Part shown: positions 28,709 through 37,424 of the stretch, one piece after another | Numbering within the stretch: the stretch's first letter is position 1 | How the letters are laid out: every line of letters begins with the position of its first letter | From: Snodgrassella alvi wkB2 | GTDB lineage: Bacteria > Pseudomonadota > Gammaproteobacteria > Burkholderiales > Neisseriaceae | Assembly (NCBI RefSeq): GCF_000600005.1 | Contig: NZ_CP007446.1 | Location: 1,576,894 to 1,640,893, forward strand | Length of the DNA stretch: 64,000 bases | Direction: 5' to 3' | Position numbers and translations under genes: made by a program | Notes under the pieces: generated by a model | Seen by the model: the letters and a program-made list of their open reading frames with translations, nothing else | The model's database searches: none | Told to the model about the DNA's origin: nothing

Positions 28709-29350
28709 ATGCTTAATACAGATATTATTTTCCAACTAATCAATATTATCGGAACAGTCGCTTTTGCCGTATCAGGTTATCTGGTTGGTTTTCGCAAAAG
28801 ACTTGATATTCTCGGGGTGGTCATTGTAGCTTTACTTACTGCGGTAGGCGGCGGCATGATGCGTGATGCATTGGTCGGTCATATTCCTATGATTTTTAAA
28901 AGTAATACAGCATTGTGGACTATTTTTATTACATTATTAATTTCATGGGTGTGCCATTTACAATATCATCGTCATCGTGTACTTGCGGTATGGTTTGTTG
29001 TTGCTGATGCTCTTGGGCTGGCAGCATTCAGTCTGACAGGTGCACAAGTTGGTCTAGATCTTGAATTAAACTGGTTTGGTGTAATTACACTGGCATTTGT
29101 AACAGCTGTAGGCGGTGGGATACTTCGCGACATACTGGTAAACGAAGTACCCATTATTTTACGTAGTGATATTTACGGTACCATTGCTATTTTACTTGGC
29201 TTACTTCTGTGCCTGCTGGATCACTGGAAAATGGTTACACCATTAAGTATTAATTTGCTGTTTATTGGTGGTGTACTAAGCCGTTTACTCGCTTATCATT
29301 ACAACATTACCCTGCCGGGATTTCAAAAGAAGAAAAATTACAAAATATAA
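28709..29350 (+). CDS. Trimeric intracellular cation (TRIC) channel family protein (YicG/UPF0126)
   Basis: The 213-residue membrane protein is made of two homologous halves of three helices plus one. Each half carries the diagnostic glycine motif followed by Arg-Asp: GGGMMRDALVG (about 48-58) and GGGILRDILVNEVP (about 134-147). Prokaryotic TRIC channels are trimeric and K+-permeable in studied cases; the role here is unknown. The stop of rsuA is one base away. Confidence 0.9.
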   Translation: MLNTDIIFQLINIIGTVAFAVSGYLVGFRKRLDILGVVIVALLTAVGGGMMRDALVGHIPMIFKSNTALWTIFITLLISWVCHLQYHRHRVLAVWFVVADALGLAAFSLTGAQVGLDLELNWFGVITLAFVTAVGGGILRDILVNEVPIILRSDIYGTIAILLGLLLCLLDHWKMVTPLSINLLFIGGVLSRLLAYHYNITLPGFQKKKNYKI

Positions 29351-29845
29351 CAAAACTACAAGAACTTTCGCTGCAAAAAACAGTCTAAGTCATTAAGATG
29401 ATGTTCATACGCAGCTACAAGCGTATAAATTAAAGATTTAAAATGGTTTTTCAGTATTCTCTTGTCGAAACATTATTTTGGCCCTCTGCTGCTTCTCCCC
29501 TTGGCACAGAGGGTTCTTTTTATCTGCAATTTTTATCAGTCATTTCTACCGATAGAAGAAGCTATTTTGTATTTTGATAAATACAAACAAAATATTAGTT
29601 CTGATAAATTATCACTATTTTATTAATCTTCTTCTGAACTCATACTATGATTTAATGATAAATATTTTGATAACCCAATATGACTATCATTCTTTCATGC
29701 GCTACAATGCTGTCTTTTATTTGCAAAAGCAACCATAAAACCGTAAAAGAGATTAAATAATAACTATTTCTTTGCTTGAAATCTTATTTTTCAGCGCTAT
29801 GTACGGTAAAGTTAGTTTTAATATTATAGATAAGAAAGTATCCAA
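29351..29845. other. Spacer between the TRIC gene and the Tim44-domain gene
   Basis: This 495-bp region contains the terminator at 29482-29522 and the promoter region of the next gene. No open frame of interest is present. Confidence 0.5.
29482..29522 (+). terminator. Terminator after the rsuA-TRIC pair
   Basis: CCCTCTG (29482-29488) pairs with CAGAGGG (29507-29513), followed by TTCTTTTTAT. It lies 130 bp past the TRIC stop. The GC-rich stem with a T run makes a credible intrinsic terminator despite the 18-nt loop. Confidence 0.7.
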
Positions 29846-30964
29846 GTGATGGAAAATAGAAAATTACGTTATATTGCTTCTGCAGTTATTCTCAGCCTGA
29901 CACTGAGTCCACTGGCTGAAGCCAAAAGAGTTGGCGGTGGCGGTAACCGTGGAATGTCCCGCTCAAGTTACTCCAGCTCTTATTCTGGCTCATCCTACCA
30001 ATCCAATCGCGGCAACTATGCAAACTCTTCTTCCAGCCGACTTGGCGGTGGCAATAATGCAGGTATGTCACGTTCTTACTCTAACTCCGGACGTAATGAT
30101 TATCGCTCTGATAATCAGAACAATTATTCTGGTCAGACACAGCCGCGCGGTAGCAATACCGGTCGGGTAATTGGTGCAGGTGTAGCTGGTGCCGCTATTG
30201 GGGCACTTGCAGGTCATGCAATGGCTAATCATAACCAGCAACAAACCAATGCACCTGTGACAAATGCTGATGGTAATTATAGTGAGAATGCTACTGATAG
30301 TAATAATGCAGCCGCTACTCAATCTACCAATTCTGATCAGCCACAGGTACAGCAACAATCACAACCGGAACCTAAAAGTGGCTTTAGCTGGTTATGGTTA
30401 CTTATTATTGTATTTGGTGGTGTTTATCTTTACCGTCGTTTTGCCGCTAAAAGGAATAATCAGTCAAATATACCTTATGCCGGAAATACCAAGCCTAATA
30501 ATTTCACTTCATTAAACAATAATAGCAACAGTAGTAGTACCAATATTTTCGGACAAAATATTGGAAGCAATAATAATTTAATGACAAACAATTTATCTGG
30601 CATGGCAGACGGAAGTAATCCAGACGCATTTCTGCGTTTCGCACGCCAACGTTTTAATCATGTTCAGTCAATGAACAATGCCTCAAATCTGGAAGAAATC
30701 CGCCGTTACTTTACTTCAGATATGTTCGCAGATATCCGTAATGATATTATAAATAATCATGAAACTGCTGAATTCAGTAATCTTAATGCCGAACTGGTAG
30801 ATAGCACTCAGGAAAATGGTCAGTATATTGCCAGTGTACGTTTTAGTGGATTAGTGAGTGAAGAGCTGGGTAGTGCACAGCAACCATTCAGTGAAGTATG
30901 GCATTTTGTTAAACCTATGGGTAGTCAGCAGGATTGGCTGATTGCAGGTATACAGCAGGATTAA
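29846..30964 (+). CDS. Tim44-like domain protein with signal sequence and low-complexity linker
   Basis: The 372-residue protein starts with a cleavable-type signal (about 1-26, ending SPLAEA). A Gly/Ser/Tyr/Asn-rich stretch of about 75 residues follows, then a Gly/Ala hairpin (GAGVAGAAIGALAGHAM) of glycine-zipper type, a Gln/Asn/Ser linker, and one clear membrane segment (SWLWLLIIVFGGVYLYRRF, about 181-199). After another Asn/Ser-rich linker, the C-terminal 120 residues (FLRFARQRFNHVQSMNN... to the end) form a Tim44-like/MBA1 domain. Bacterial relatives are membrane-bound proteins of unknown function. Orientation across the membrane is not certain. It stands alone between two terminators. 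Confidence 0.85.
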   Translation: MMENRKLRYIASAVILSLTLSPLAEAKRVGGGGNRGMSRSSYSSSYSGSSYQSNRGNYANSSSSRLGGGNNAGMSRSYSNSGRNDYRSDNQNNYSGQTQPRGSNTGRVIGAGVAGAAIGALAGHAMANHNQQQTNAPVTNADGNYSENATDSNNAAATQSTNSDQPQVQQQSQPEPKSGFSWLWLLIIVFGGVYLYRRFAAKRNNQSNIPYAGNTKPNNFTSLNNNSNSSSTNIFGQNIGSNNNLMTNNLSGMADGSNPDAFLRFARQRFNHVQSMNNASNLEEIRRYFTSDMFADIRNDIINNHETAEFSNLNAELVDSTQENGQYIASVRFSGLVSEELGSAQQPFSEVWHFVKPMGSQQDWLIAGIQQD

Positions 30965-31007
30965 TTCTCACTTGCACATATTTAACTAGCAATTATATTT
31001 AAATATT

Positions 31008-31035
31008 AAAAAGCACTGAAATATCAGTGCTTTTT
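31008..31035. terminator. Bidirectional terminator between the Tim44-domain and TonB receptor genes
   Basis: AAAAAGCACTGA and TCAGTGCTTTTT form a 12-bp perfect stem with a 4-nt loop, with T runs on both strands. It serves the convergent genes on both sides. Confidence 0.88.
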
Positions 31036-31040
31036 TTCAA

Positions 31041-33137
31041 TCAAAACATTTTACGAATATTAATTCCGGTACTGAATGTACGTTTAGGTGATGGTTCAAA
31101 ATATCGCTCATTACTATCATTGACAATCACAGATCCAGCATAACGGCGATTAAATATATTATCTATACGTGCATAGCTGCTTACTGTCCAGCCGCGATGA
31201 ACCCATTCATAGCCGATATTCGCTGAAGCAAGAGCATAAGCAGGTGCATAATCACTGTTGCTGTCATTAACATATATTTTATCCATATAACGGATATCCA
31301 TACCCCCCTGCCACCCTTGCTTAGGTTGCCATTGAAATCCTAAATAAAACTGATTTTGAGCAACTCCCGGAATTTTATTACCTTTGCTAACAGCGGCTGC
31401 TTTACCTTGTGCTGCTATCTCACTATCAAACTTCGCATCCACATAGGAATAACTGGCTTGAACTTGTAAATCCTGCCACAACTTCTTTTGCCAAGATAAT
31501 TCACTACCATATCTTTTCGTCCGGTCAGCATTACGAAACGTACTTCTGCCGCCAGATGAAACCGCAGAAACAATATCATTGTGAGTTTCAGTATGAAAAA
31601 TTGTAGCTGTCAGTTGGCCCCACGGCTGTTCAAATTTTAGTCCTGCTTCAACTGTATCATTGCTAGAAGGCTTAAGATTACGATTAAAACCAGCCTGTCC
31701 ATCCGGTCTGTATGCCATTTCAGTAAATGTCGGTGTTTCAAAACCTTTACCATAAGCAACATAGGCTGCTGCCTGATTACTAAAGTTCCAGCCTAGTGAA
31801 ATACCGGGCAACAGTTTATGGTATCGCATAGTACTACTATCATCACCATTAGCCAGATAATGATCACGTGTTCTGAAATGCACATTGCTATAGCGTAACC
31901 CGCCATCTAAATGCCATTCAGGTAAAAATTTCCACGAAAACTGAATATAAGGATCTAAATTCCATAAGGTATTATCCTCATCACGACGTAATTTTCCTTT
32001 AACCCCTAAATGCGTACTATTAAAATTATCATAGCCCTGTCGGTCCTCATTTTCCTTATCAAACGCCACACCTCCAATCAAAGTTAGATTAGGTATTGTA
32101 TTTGTATTCAGCCAGCGAATATCGGTTCCATAATAATGACGGGTAAAATCGATAACACCTCCGGCATGTTTAGGAGCTGTCTGAGCTTTGACCGGAATTG
32201 ACTGGTACTGCACAACGTGACGCCGGCCAGCATACGCCATAGCATATAAACTGTTATGCTCATTGATTGATTTATCCCACGTCAGACCGGTCTGACTTTG
32301 GTCAATTTCTTTACGCATATTATAATCTCTGACATTCTGAGCTACCTGACGTGGATTTTCTTGCCACTGTTTACGTGTCAGTCCTCCGGGATCAGCAGCA
32401 CGGATACGAACCTGATTAAGTACCCAATTCAATGTACTGCCATCATTTAAATCCCAAGTAAATTTTGCGTTATTGAGGACTTTTCTTGCGTCGCTATGTT
32501 CCCTGTAACCATTGGTATCAAAGTAACTTGAACTTATATTATATGCCGGTAAACTCGCCGCTTTACTTCCGCCTTGTAACTGAAATGAAGTTTGCTGCTT
32601 AGCAAAACGCGCCGTGTTAAAACCAACACTGACACTCGGATTACCTGTACCCTCACGGGTTGTCGCGAGAATAGTTCCTCCAGAAGAGTTACCATATAAA
32701 GAAGAAAAAGGTCCGCCAAGTACCTCAATTTTCTCCAGAGAATTTAAATCGATATTGGATGTCTGCCCCTGTCCATCAGGCATAGAAGACGGAATTCCAT
32801 CAACATAAATCCTGATTCCGCGAACACCGAATGTCGAACGGGCACCAAAACCTCTCATGGATATTTGCATATCCTGAGCATAATTTTCTCTTTCGAGAGC
32901 TTGTAAACCCGGAATAGCTTTCAAAGCGTCAGAGATATTAGTTTTAGGCGTATTTTTGAGTGTATTTGCATTTACAGTATAAACAGAAGCTGTAGTATTT
33001 AGCCATTTTGAATTAGTGCGTAAAGCAGTGACTTCGATATCCGGCAAATCTGCTTCATCATTTTTATCATTGGCATAAGCCATAAATGGCAGCGCTGTCA
33101 GTGACAGAACTAATATTTTCAGATGTGTGTGTATCAT
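31041..33137 (-). CDS. pqqU: TonB-dependent outer-membrane receptor, PqqU/YncD-like
   Basis: The 698-residue receptor has a signal peptide (ending FMAYA, about 1-22), a plug domain at about 30-155 and a 22-strand barrel ending in an aromatic Phe. Over its whole length it resembles E. coli YncD (PqqU), the pyrroloquinoline quinone receptor. Shared segments include RGFGARSTFGVRGIRIYVDG, PDGQGQTSNIDL, SSLYGNSSGG, ADPGGLTRKQW, QYQSIP and YAGSVIVNDSNERYFEPSP. The TonB box should lie just after the signal (DIEVTALR). It is transcribed alone, with no PQQ synthesis gene or iron-transport partner beside it, so cofactor scavenging is more likely than siderophore use. Ligand assignment rests on remembered similarity. 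Confidence 0.85.
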   Translation of the reverse strand: MIHTHLKILVLSLTALPFMAYANDKNDEADLPDIEVTALRTNSKWLNTTASVYTVNANTLKNTPKTNISDALKAIPGLQALERENYAQDMQISMRGFGARSTFGVRGIRIYVDGIPSSMPDGQGQTSNIDLNSLEKIEVLGGPFSSLYGNSSGGTILATTREGTGNPSVSVGFNTARFAKQQTSFQLQGGSKAASLPAYNISSSYFDTNGYREHSDARKVLNNAKFTWDLNDGSTLNWVLNQVRIRAADPGGLTRKQWQENPRQVAQNVRDYNMRKEIDQSQTGLTWDKSINEHNSLYAMAYAGRRHVVQYQSIPVKAQTAPKHAGGVIDFTRHYYGTDIRWLNTNTIPNLTLIGGVAFDKENEDRQGYDNFNSTHLGVKGKLRRDEDNTLWNLDPYIQFSWKFLPEWHLDGGLRYSNVHFRTRDHYLANGDDSSTMRYHKLLPGISLGWNFSNQAAAYVAYGKGFETPTFTEMAYRPDGQAGFNRNLKPSSNDTVEAGLKFEQPWGQLTATIFHTETHNDIVSAVSSGGRSTFRNADRTKRYGSELSWQKKLWQDLQVQASYSYVDAKFDSEIAAQGKAAAVSKGNKIPGVAQNQFYLGFQWQPKQGWQGGMDIRYMDKIYVNDSNSDYAPAYALASANIGYEWVHRGWTVSSYARIDNIFNRRYAGSVIVNDSNERYFEPSPKRTFSTGINIRKMF

Positions 33138-33356
33138 AACTACTATTCTTAAATTAAAAATATTAATATAAAATTATTATAAAATTAACTAACCGTGACA
33201 GATAACACTTATGAATATTTACTGTCAATAAACTATTAAAAATATCGCTTGTAGATTAATTTATATTTTCCTAAACATAATATTATCTTATTAATATTTT
33301 AAAACATCACATTCTGAAAATACTTTTTTTCAACGCTGATAGAAAATAATCAGGTA

Positions 33357-33389
33357 AAAAAGCTGCCGGTTTTCAGCCGGCAGCTTTTT
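33357..33389. terminator. Terminator between the receptor and cardiolipin synthase genes
   Basis: AAAAAGCTGCCGG pairs with CCGGCAGCTTTTT (13-bp stem, 7-nt loop). It lies just past the clsA stop on the minus strand and is flanked by A/T runs, so it can terminate both ways. Confidence 0.88.
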
Positions 33390-33401
33390 CATTATTAAAA
33401 T

Positions 33402-34895
33402 TTATAACAATGGACCAACCAGACGCACTGTATTCTCCACCAGCCCCCACCACTTTGAACGAGCCTGCCATGTTTTCAGTTCGATATATTCACAAGCTTT
33501 CAAATAAGTACTCTGTAACGCCACTACTGTTTCAGTCATACTTTCATCATAAATTGCCAGACTAATTTCCATATTGAGATAAAAACTGCGCATATCCATA
33601 TTTACAGTACCAAACAAAGTGTAATCACTATCTACAGTTAAAGTTTTAGCATGTAACAGCCCGCCCTTAAACAAAGCAATTTTCACCCCAGCCTGTAATA
33701 GTCTTGGATAATATGCACGTGAAGCATATTTCACCAGCATTGAATCCACTGCTTCCGGTACAATCAGAGTAACATCCACTCCCCTGGTAGCAGCCGTAGT
33801 TAAAGCCAGCAGCAAAGCATCATCCGGAACAAAATAAGGCGTCGTAATAATAATACGTCGTGTAGCGGCGTGGATTGCATTAACAATTGTGTCGTAAATA
33901 ACCGGACTGCCTTGTTCAGGTGCTGAAGGAATCACTTGTACTACTACACCACTTTGCTCCTGTTGTGCAACTTGCAGATTATGCAGGAGCGCCTGTTTAC
34001 CGTAACTGTCTACCCATTGCTGTACCTGCATTAAATTCGATTCAGTTTCTACTGCCATATCACCGGCAAATACTGCGGCCAGAGGTTGTACCAGACTTCC
34101 TTCACAACGCATCATTACATCAACCCATTGTCCGACACCGGCATTTTTTTTGAAAAAACGCGGGTCGACCAGATTAAAACTGCCGGTATAGCCAATTTTC
34201 TGATCTATAACCGCAATTTTACGATGATTCCGCAAATCTGCGCGTACAAGAAAAGTACGCCATAATTGAACGGGTAAAGCTTCAGTCAAAGTAATACCTG
34301 CATTGCGTAAACGCTGAGGCCAGTCACTACGCCAGAATTTTACACTACCAATACTGTCAACCAGCATACTGGTAACCACACCTCGTTGTGCTGCTGCAAT
34401 GGCATCATTCAGCAGTTTAATAATTTCTCCCTGCGGATCAACAATATAAAAAGCCAGTAAACAGCTTGTTTTCGCATGCTGAATATCATAACGAATGGCG
34501 GCAATGATTTCTTCATCATTGGTAAGAAGCTTTAAGTGATTGTATTCGGTAGCCTCAAATCCGGTTTTATCGGCTGCAATCAAACTGATACCATGATAAC
34601 GCTCATTCAGACCACTACAAGCATGCTGATTGAAATTATGCAGATATTTATTACTGAATCCCTGATAAAATTTCACCAGTTCATTCTGACGACGTAGCCG
34701 GCGTGAACCTAGCCTGGGTTCGCCAATTAACAAGTAGCCTACAGCCCCGACTAAAGGAAAAGCCATTAACATCAGAATCCAAGCAACGGAAACTCCGGTA
34801 TTACGCTGATGGTATAACACTCTCACTACCAGAACAGTAACCACAATCACATGTAATACAACAAGAATTTCAGCCCAGGGTATATCATGTAACAT
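33402..34895 (-). CDS. clsA: Cardiolipin synthase
   Basis: The 497-residue phospholipase-D superfamily enzyme makes cardiolipin from phosphatidylglycerol, downstream of PgsA. There are two N-terminal membrane helices (about 9-27 and 37-57), followed by an Arg-rich turn. Two HKD motifs are complete: His224/Lys226/Asp231 (NHRKIAVID) and His415/Lys417/Asp422 (LHAKTLTVD), each with the following GS/GT-xN element (GSFN, GTVN). The layout and length match bacterial ClsA. Confidence 0.93.
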   Translation of the reverse strand: MLHDIPWAEILVVLHVIVVTVLVVRVLYHQRNTGVSVAWILMLMAFPLVGAVGYLLIGEPRLGSRRLRRQNELVKFYQGFSNKYLHNFNQHACSGLNERYHGISLIAADKTGFEATEYNHLKLLTNDEEIIAAIRYDIQHAKTSCLLAFYIVDPQGEIIKLLNDAIAAAQRGVVTSMLVDSIGSVKFWRSDWPQRLRNAGITLTEALPVQLWRTFLVRADLRNHRKIAVIDQKIGYTGSFNLVDPRFFKKNAGVGQWVDVMMRCEGSLVQPLAAVFAGDMAVETESNLMQVQQWVDSYGKQALLHNLQVAQQEQSGVVVQVIPSAPEQGSPVIYDTIVNAIHAATRRIIITTPYFVPDDALLLALTTAATRGVDVTLIVPEAVDSMLVKYASRAYYPRLLQAGVKIALFKGGLLHAKTLTVDSDYTLFGTVNMDMRSFYLNMEISLAIYDESMTETVVALQSTYLKACEYIELKTWQARSKWWGLVENTVRLVGPLL

Positions 34896-34989
34896 ATAAG
34901 TAAACCAATTATTTAATGTCTAGAATATAGTAGATTATAAATGGATAAATAATCTATATAATGAATAGAGATAAATATCAGATAAAAAA

Positions 34990-35029
34990 TTCTGGCAGGT
35001 ACAGAAAACTTAGTCTGTGACTGCCAGAA
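34990..35029 (-). terminator. Stem-loop between hemE and clsA, nearer clsA
   Basis: TTCTGGCAG (34990-34998) pairs with CTGCCAGAA (35021-35029), and an inner ACAGA/TCTGT pair extends it. It lies downstream of hemE on the minus strand, after the second hairpin next to the hemE stop. No long T run follows on the plus strand; on the minus strand TTTTTTATC follows, consistent with termination of the hem transcript. Confidence 0.7.
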
Positions 35030-35051
35030 ATAGCAAGTAATTATTCACATC

Positions 35052-35099
35052 AATTATTTGTTTCAGAATTGATTGATATTCTCTGAAATACAAATAATT
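35052..35099 (-). other. Large AT-rich hairpin overlapping the hemE stop
   Basis: AATTATTTGT-TTCAGA (35052-35067) pairs with TCTGAAATACAAATAATT (35082-35099) with a two-base bulge. It includes the end of hemE. It is too AT-rich for a classical terminator and may stabilise the mRNA 3' end. Confidence 0.45.
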
Positions 35100-36162
35100 A
35101 ATTCTGATGATATTCTGCAGAAATGCGATGTACCGCATCTACTGCACATTTCACCATTTCCGGATTAGTATATTGATTGATACCATGACCCAGATTAAAT
35201 ACATGTCCGCTGCCAGCACCGTAAGCAGCAAGTAAACGTTTAACTTCGTCTGTAATACTTTTTGAATCACCAAATAGAGCCAGCGGGTCAAGATTTCCCT
35301 GTAACGCCACCTGCTGTCCGACCAACTGACGTGCCTGCTGTAAATTGACAGTCCAGTCCACACCTAACGCATCAGCACCCAGTGCAGCTAATTGTTCCAG
35401 CCACTGGCCACCGCCTTTAGTAAATATAATGATTGGTACCCGACGACCATCTGCTTCACGCTGTAAGCCTGAAATGACCTGTTGCAGATAGCGTAAATCA
35501 AACTCCTGAAAAGCTTTATCGCTGAGAATTCCGCCCCATGTATCAAAAATCTGTACGGCCTGTGCACCTGCAGCTATCTGTTCATTCAAATAAGCAGTTA
35601 CAGTCTGCGCATTAATATCCAGTATCCGGTGTAACAATTGCGGTCGCTGATAAAGCATGGTTTTCAATAAACGAAAATCCCGGCTGCCTTGTCCTTCAAC
35701 CATATAACAGGCTAATGTAAAAGGGCTGCCAGAAAAACCAATTAATGGTACACGACCGTTTAAAGCTTTACGTATACTATGAACAGCATCGAACACATAG
35801 CGCAAACGGTTCATATCAGGAACCTGTAAACGTGTCACATCGTTTTCATGCTGCAATGGATGAGTAAATTTAGGTCCTTCACCTTCGACAAAATGCAAAC
35901 CCAGCCCCATTGCATCCGGTACAGTGAGAATATCGGAAAACAAAATAGCAGCATCCAGTGCAAAACGCTCCAATGGCTGAAGAGTCACCTCTGTAGCCAG
36001 CGCTGGATTATGACAAAGTGCAAGAAAACTGCCGGCTTTCGCCCGTGTTTCTCTGTACTCCGGTAAATAGCGTCCAGCCTGTCTCATTAACCATACCGGC
36101 GTATATTCAACCGGCTGCTTTAGTAAAGCACGTAAAAAAATATCGTTATGTAAAACTGCCAT
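35098..36162 (-). CDS. hemE: Uroporphyrinogen decarboxylase
   Basis: HemE removes four carboxyl groups from uroporphyrinogen III to give coproporphyrinogen III in heme synthesis. It has 354 residues, the usual length. Both signatures are present: [17 protein letters not shown] (about 21-37) and the later [16 protein letters not shown] (about 143-158). Asp in FSDIL and the C-terminal [12 protein letters not shown] segment are also conserved. GAGG precedes the ATG by about 6 bp. It is the last gene of a co-oriented heme block, 59 bp after hemY. Confidence 0.96.
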   Translation of the reverse strand: MAVLHNDIFLRALLKQPVEYTPVWLMRQAGRYLPEYRETRAKAGSFLALCHNPALATEVTLQPLERFALDAAILFSDILTVPDAMGLGLHFVEGEGPKFTHPLQHENDVTRLQVPDMNRLRYVFDAVHSIRKALNGRVPLIGFSGSPFTLACYMVEGQGSRDFRLLKTMLYQRPQLLHRILDINAQTVTAYLNEQIAAGAQAVQIFDTWGGILSDKAFQEFDLRYLQQVISGLQREADGRRVPIIIFTKGGGQWLEQLAALGADALGVDWTVNLQQARQLVGQQVALQGNLDPLALFGDSKSITDEVKRLLAAYGAGSGHVFNLGHGINQYTNPEMVKCAVDAVHRISAEYHQN

Positions 36163-36221
36163 AATTAACCTCAGGCAGTTAGTACATACAGTACCAACCG
36201 CCTGTTAAATAAAACTAAAAA

Positions 36222-37424
36222 TTACAACTCATCATTATTACCAATCGTAGCGAGAATTTCATTACGCTGCTGCTCGGCAGCCTCGCTCTGACCGGATTGC
36301 TCCAGTACTTTAGCTAATAACAATCTGGTTATATTATTATTACTGGCCTGCAAACTGGCTTCGAGATAAGTTTTTGCCTTTCCCCACAGTTGTTGCTGAT
36401 AACTTAACTCACCCATCAACAATAGTAAGTCTGGGTCTTGCGGATTTTGTTGTAACCACTTATCAACGGTTACCATATTTTTTTGCTGTTCTTTACTGCT
36501 TAGATATTGATTGGCCTGATTAAATGCAGGTAATAGTGAAGCATCATGAGTGCGCGGATAATATTTTTTTACCCATTTCAATGCCTGAGTATACATACCT
36601 AGCTGAAGATATTTTTCTGCAATATTTGCACTAAGTGTACTTTCACGTTCATCTACCGGAATCAAATTAAGATTGCTTTTCAGCTCACCCGGCTCTTTAA
36701 CATTTGCCAGTAACTGTCGATAAGCCCAGTATTGGTAATTATTCTGTTCGCTTTCGCTTAACGCCCCTGCGCGGCTTAATTTATCAACTGCTTCCAAAAC
36801 ACCTTGAGCATCATGCTTTTCCCAGTCATATCGTAACTGCAGCTTAACAAGCTGGGTTAAATTCGGATTGATTTTGGCTGCTGCTTCCAATGAACTTCTG
36901 GCTTGCTGATCATTGTGCTGTGATAAAGCTGATTGAGCCAGAAGCAAATAGCGGGAAAGCTGCTGTTTTTCCGGCAACTTTGCAATTTCATCTAAATAAC
37001 GGTCTCGTGTTGTACTGTCATCCATCTGATCAGCACTATGCGCAGCCAGTAATAAGGCCAGAGCACGACTGTGTTGCCCCTGTTTATTACGTAAGACCCG
37101 CTCAGCCTCACGCTCAGCAAACTGATAGCGACCTTCAAAGTAGGCTAAACCAGCATGATTTAATGCTGTTTCAACCTGATGGCGCTGATGATTGATACGC
37201 CAGTGATGCCAGTGACCCGGTAAATGCACAAAACCCATAACAATGCGTAAAAATATATACAACAGCACTACCGTTAGCAGCACAAGACCAATAAACAGCT
37301 GCAGATTGATACGTATCAGAGTTTGCTCAACTACAATATACACATCACCACTATAATATTTCGCACCCAGTACGACACCCACTGCAACAATAAACAGAAC
37401 AATCAACCATAATAGAGATCTCAT
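36222..37424 (-). CDS. hemY: Heme biosynthesis-associated TPR membrane protein HemY
   Basis: This 400-residue inner-membrane protein is usually encoded with hemC/D/X; its precise role in heme synthesis is unsettled. There are two N-terminal membrane helices (about 3-20 and 42-65), the HemY_N region with AGLAYFEGRYQFAEREAERVL (about 92-112), then TPR-like helical repeats to the end. Its ATG overlaps the hemX stop by four bases (ATGA), indicating translational coupling. This is not the unrelated protoporphyrinogen oxidase also called HemY in Bacillus. Confidence 0.9.
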   Translation of the reverse strand: MRSLLWLIVLFIVAVGVVLGAKYYSGDVYIVVEQTLIRINLQLFIGLVLLTVVLLYIFLRIVMGFVHLPGHWHHWRINHQRHQVETALNHAGLAYFEGRYQFAEREAERVLRNKQGQHSRALALLLAAHSADQMDDSTTRDRYLDEIAKLPEKQQLSRYLLLAQSALSQHNDQQARSSLEAAAKINPNLTQLVKLQLRYDWEKHDAQGVLEAVDKLSRAGALSESEQNNYQYWAYRQLLANVKEPGELKSNLNLIPVDERESTLSANIAEKYLQLGMYTQALKWVKKYYPRTHDASLLPAFNQANQYLSSKEQQKNMVTVDKWLQQNPQDPDLLLLMGELSYQQQLWGKAKTYLEASLQASNNNITRLLLAKVLEQSGQSEAAEQQRNEILATIGNNDEL

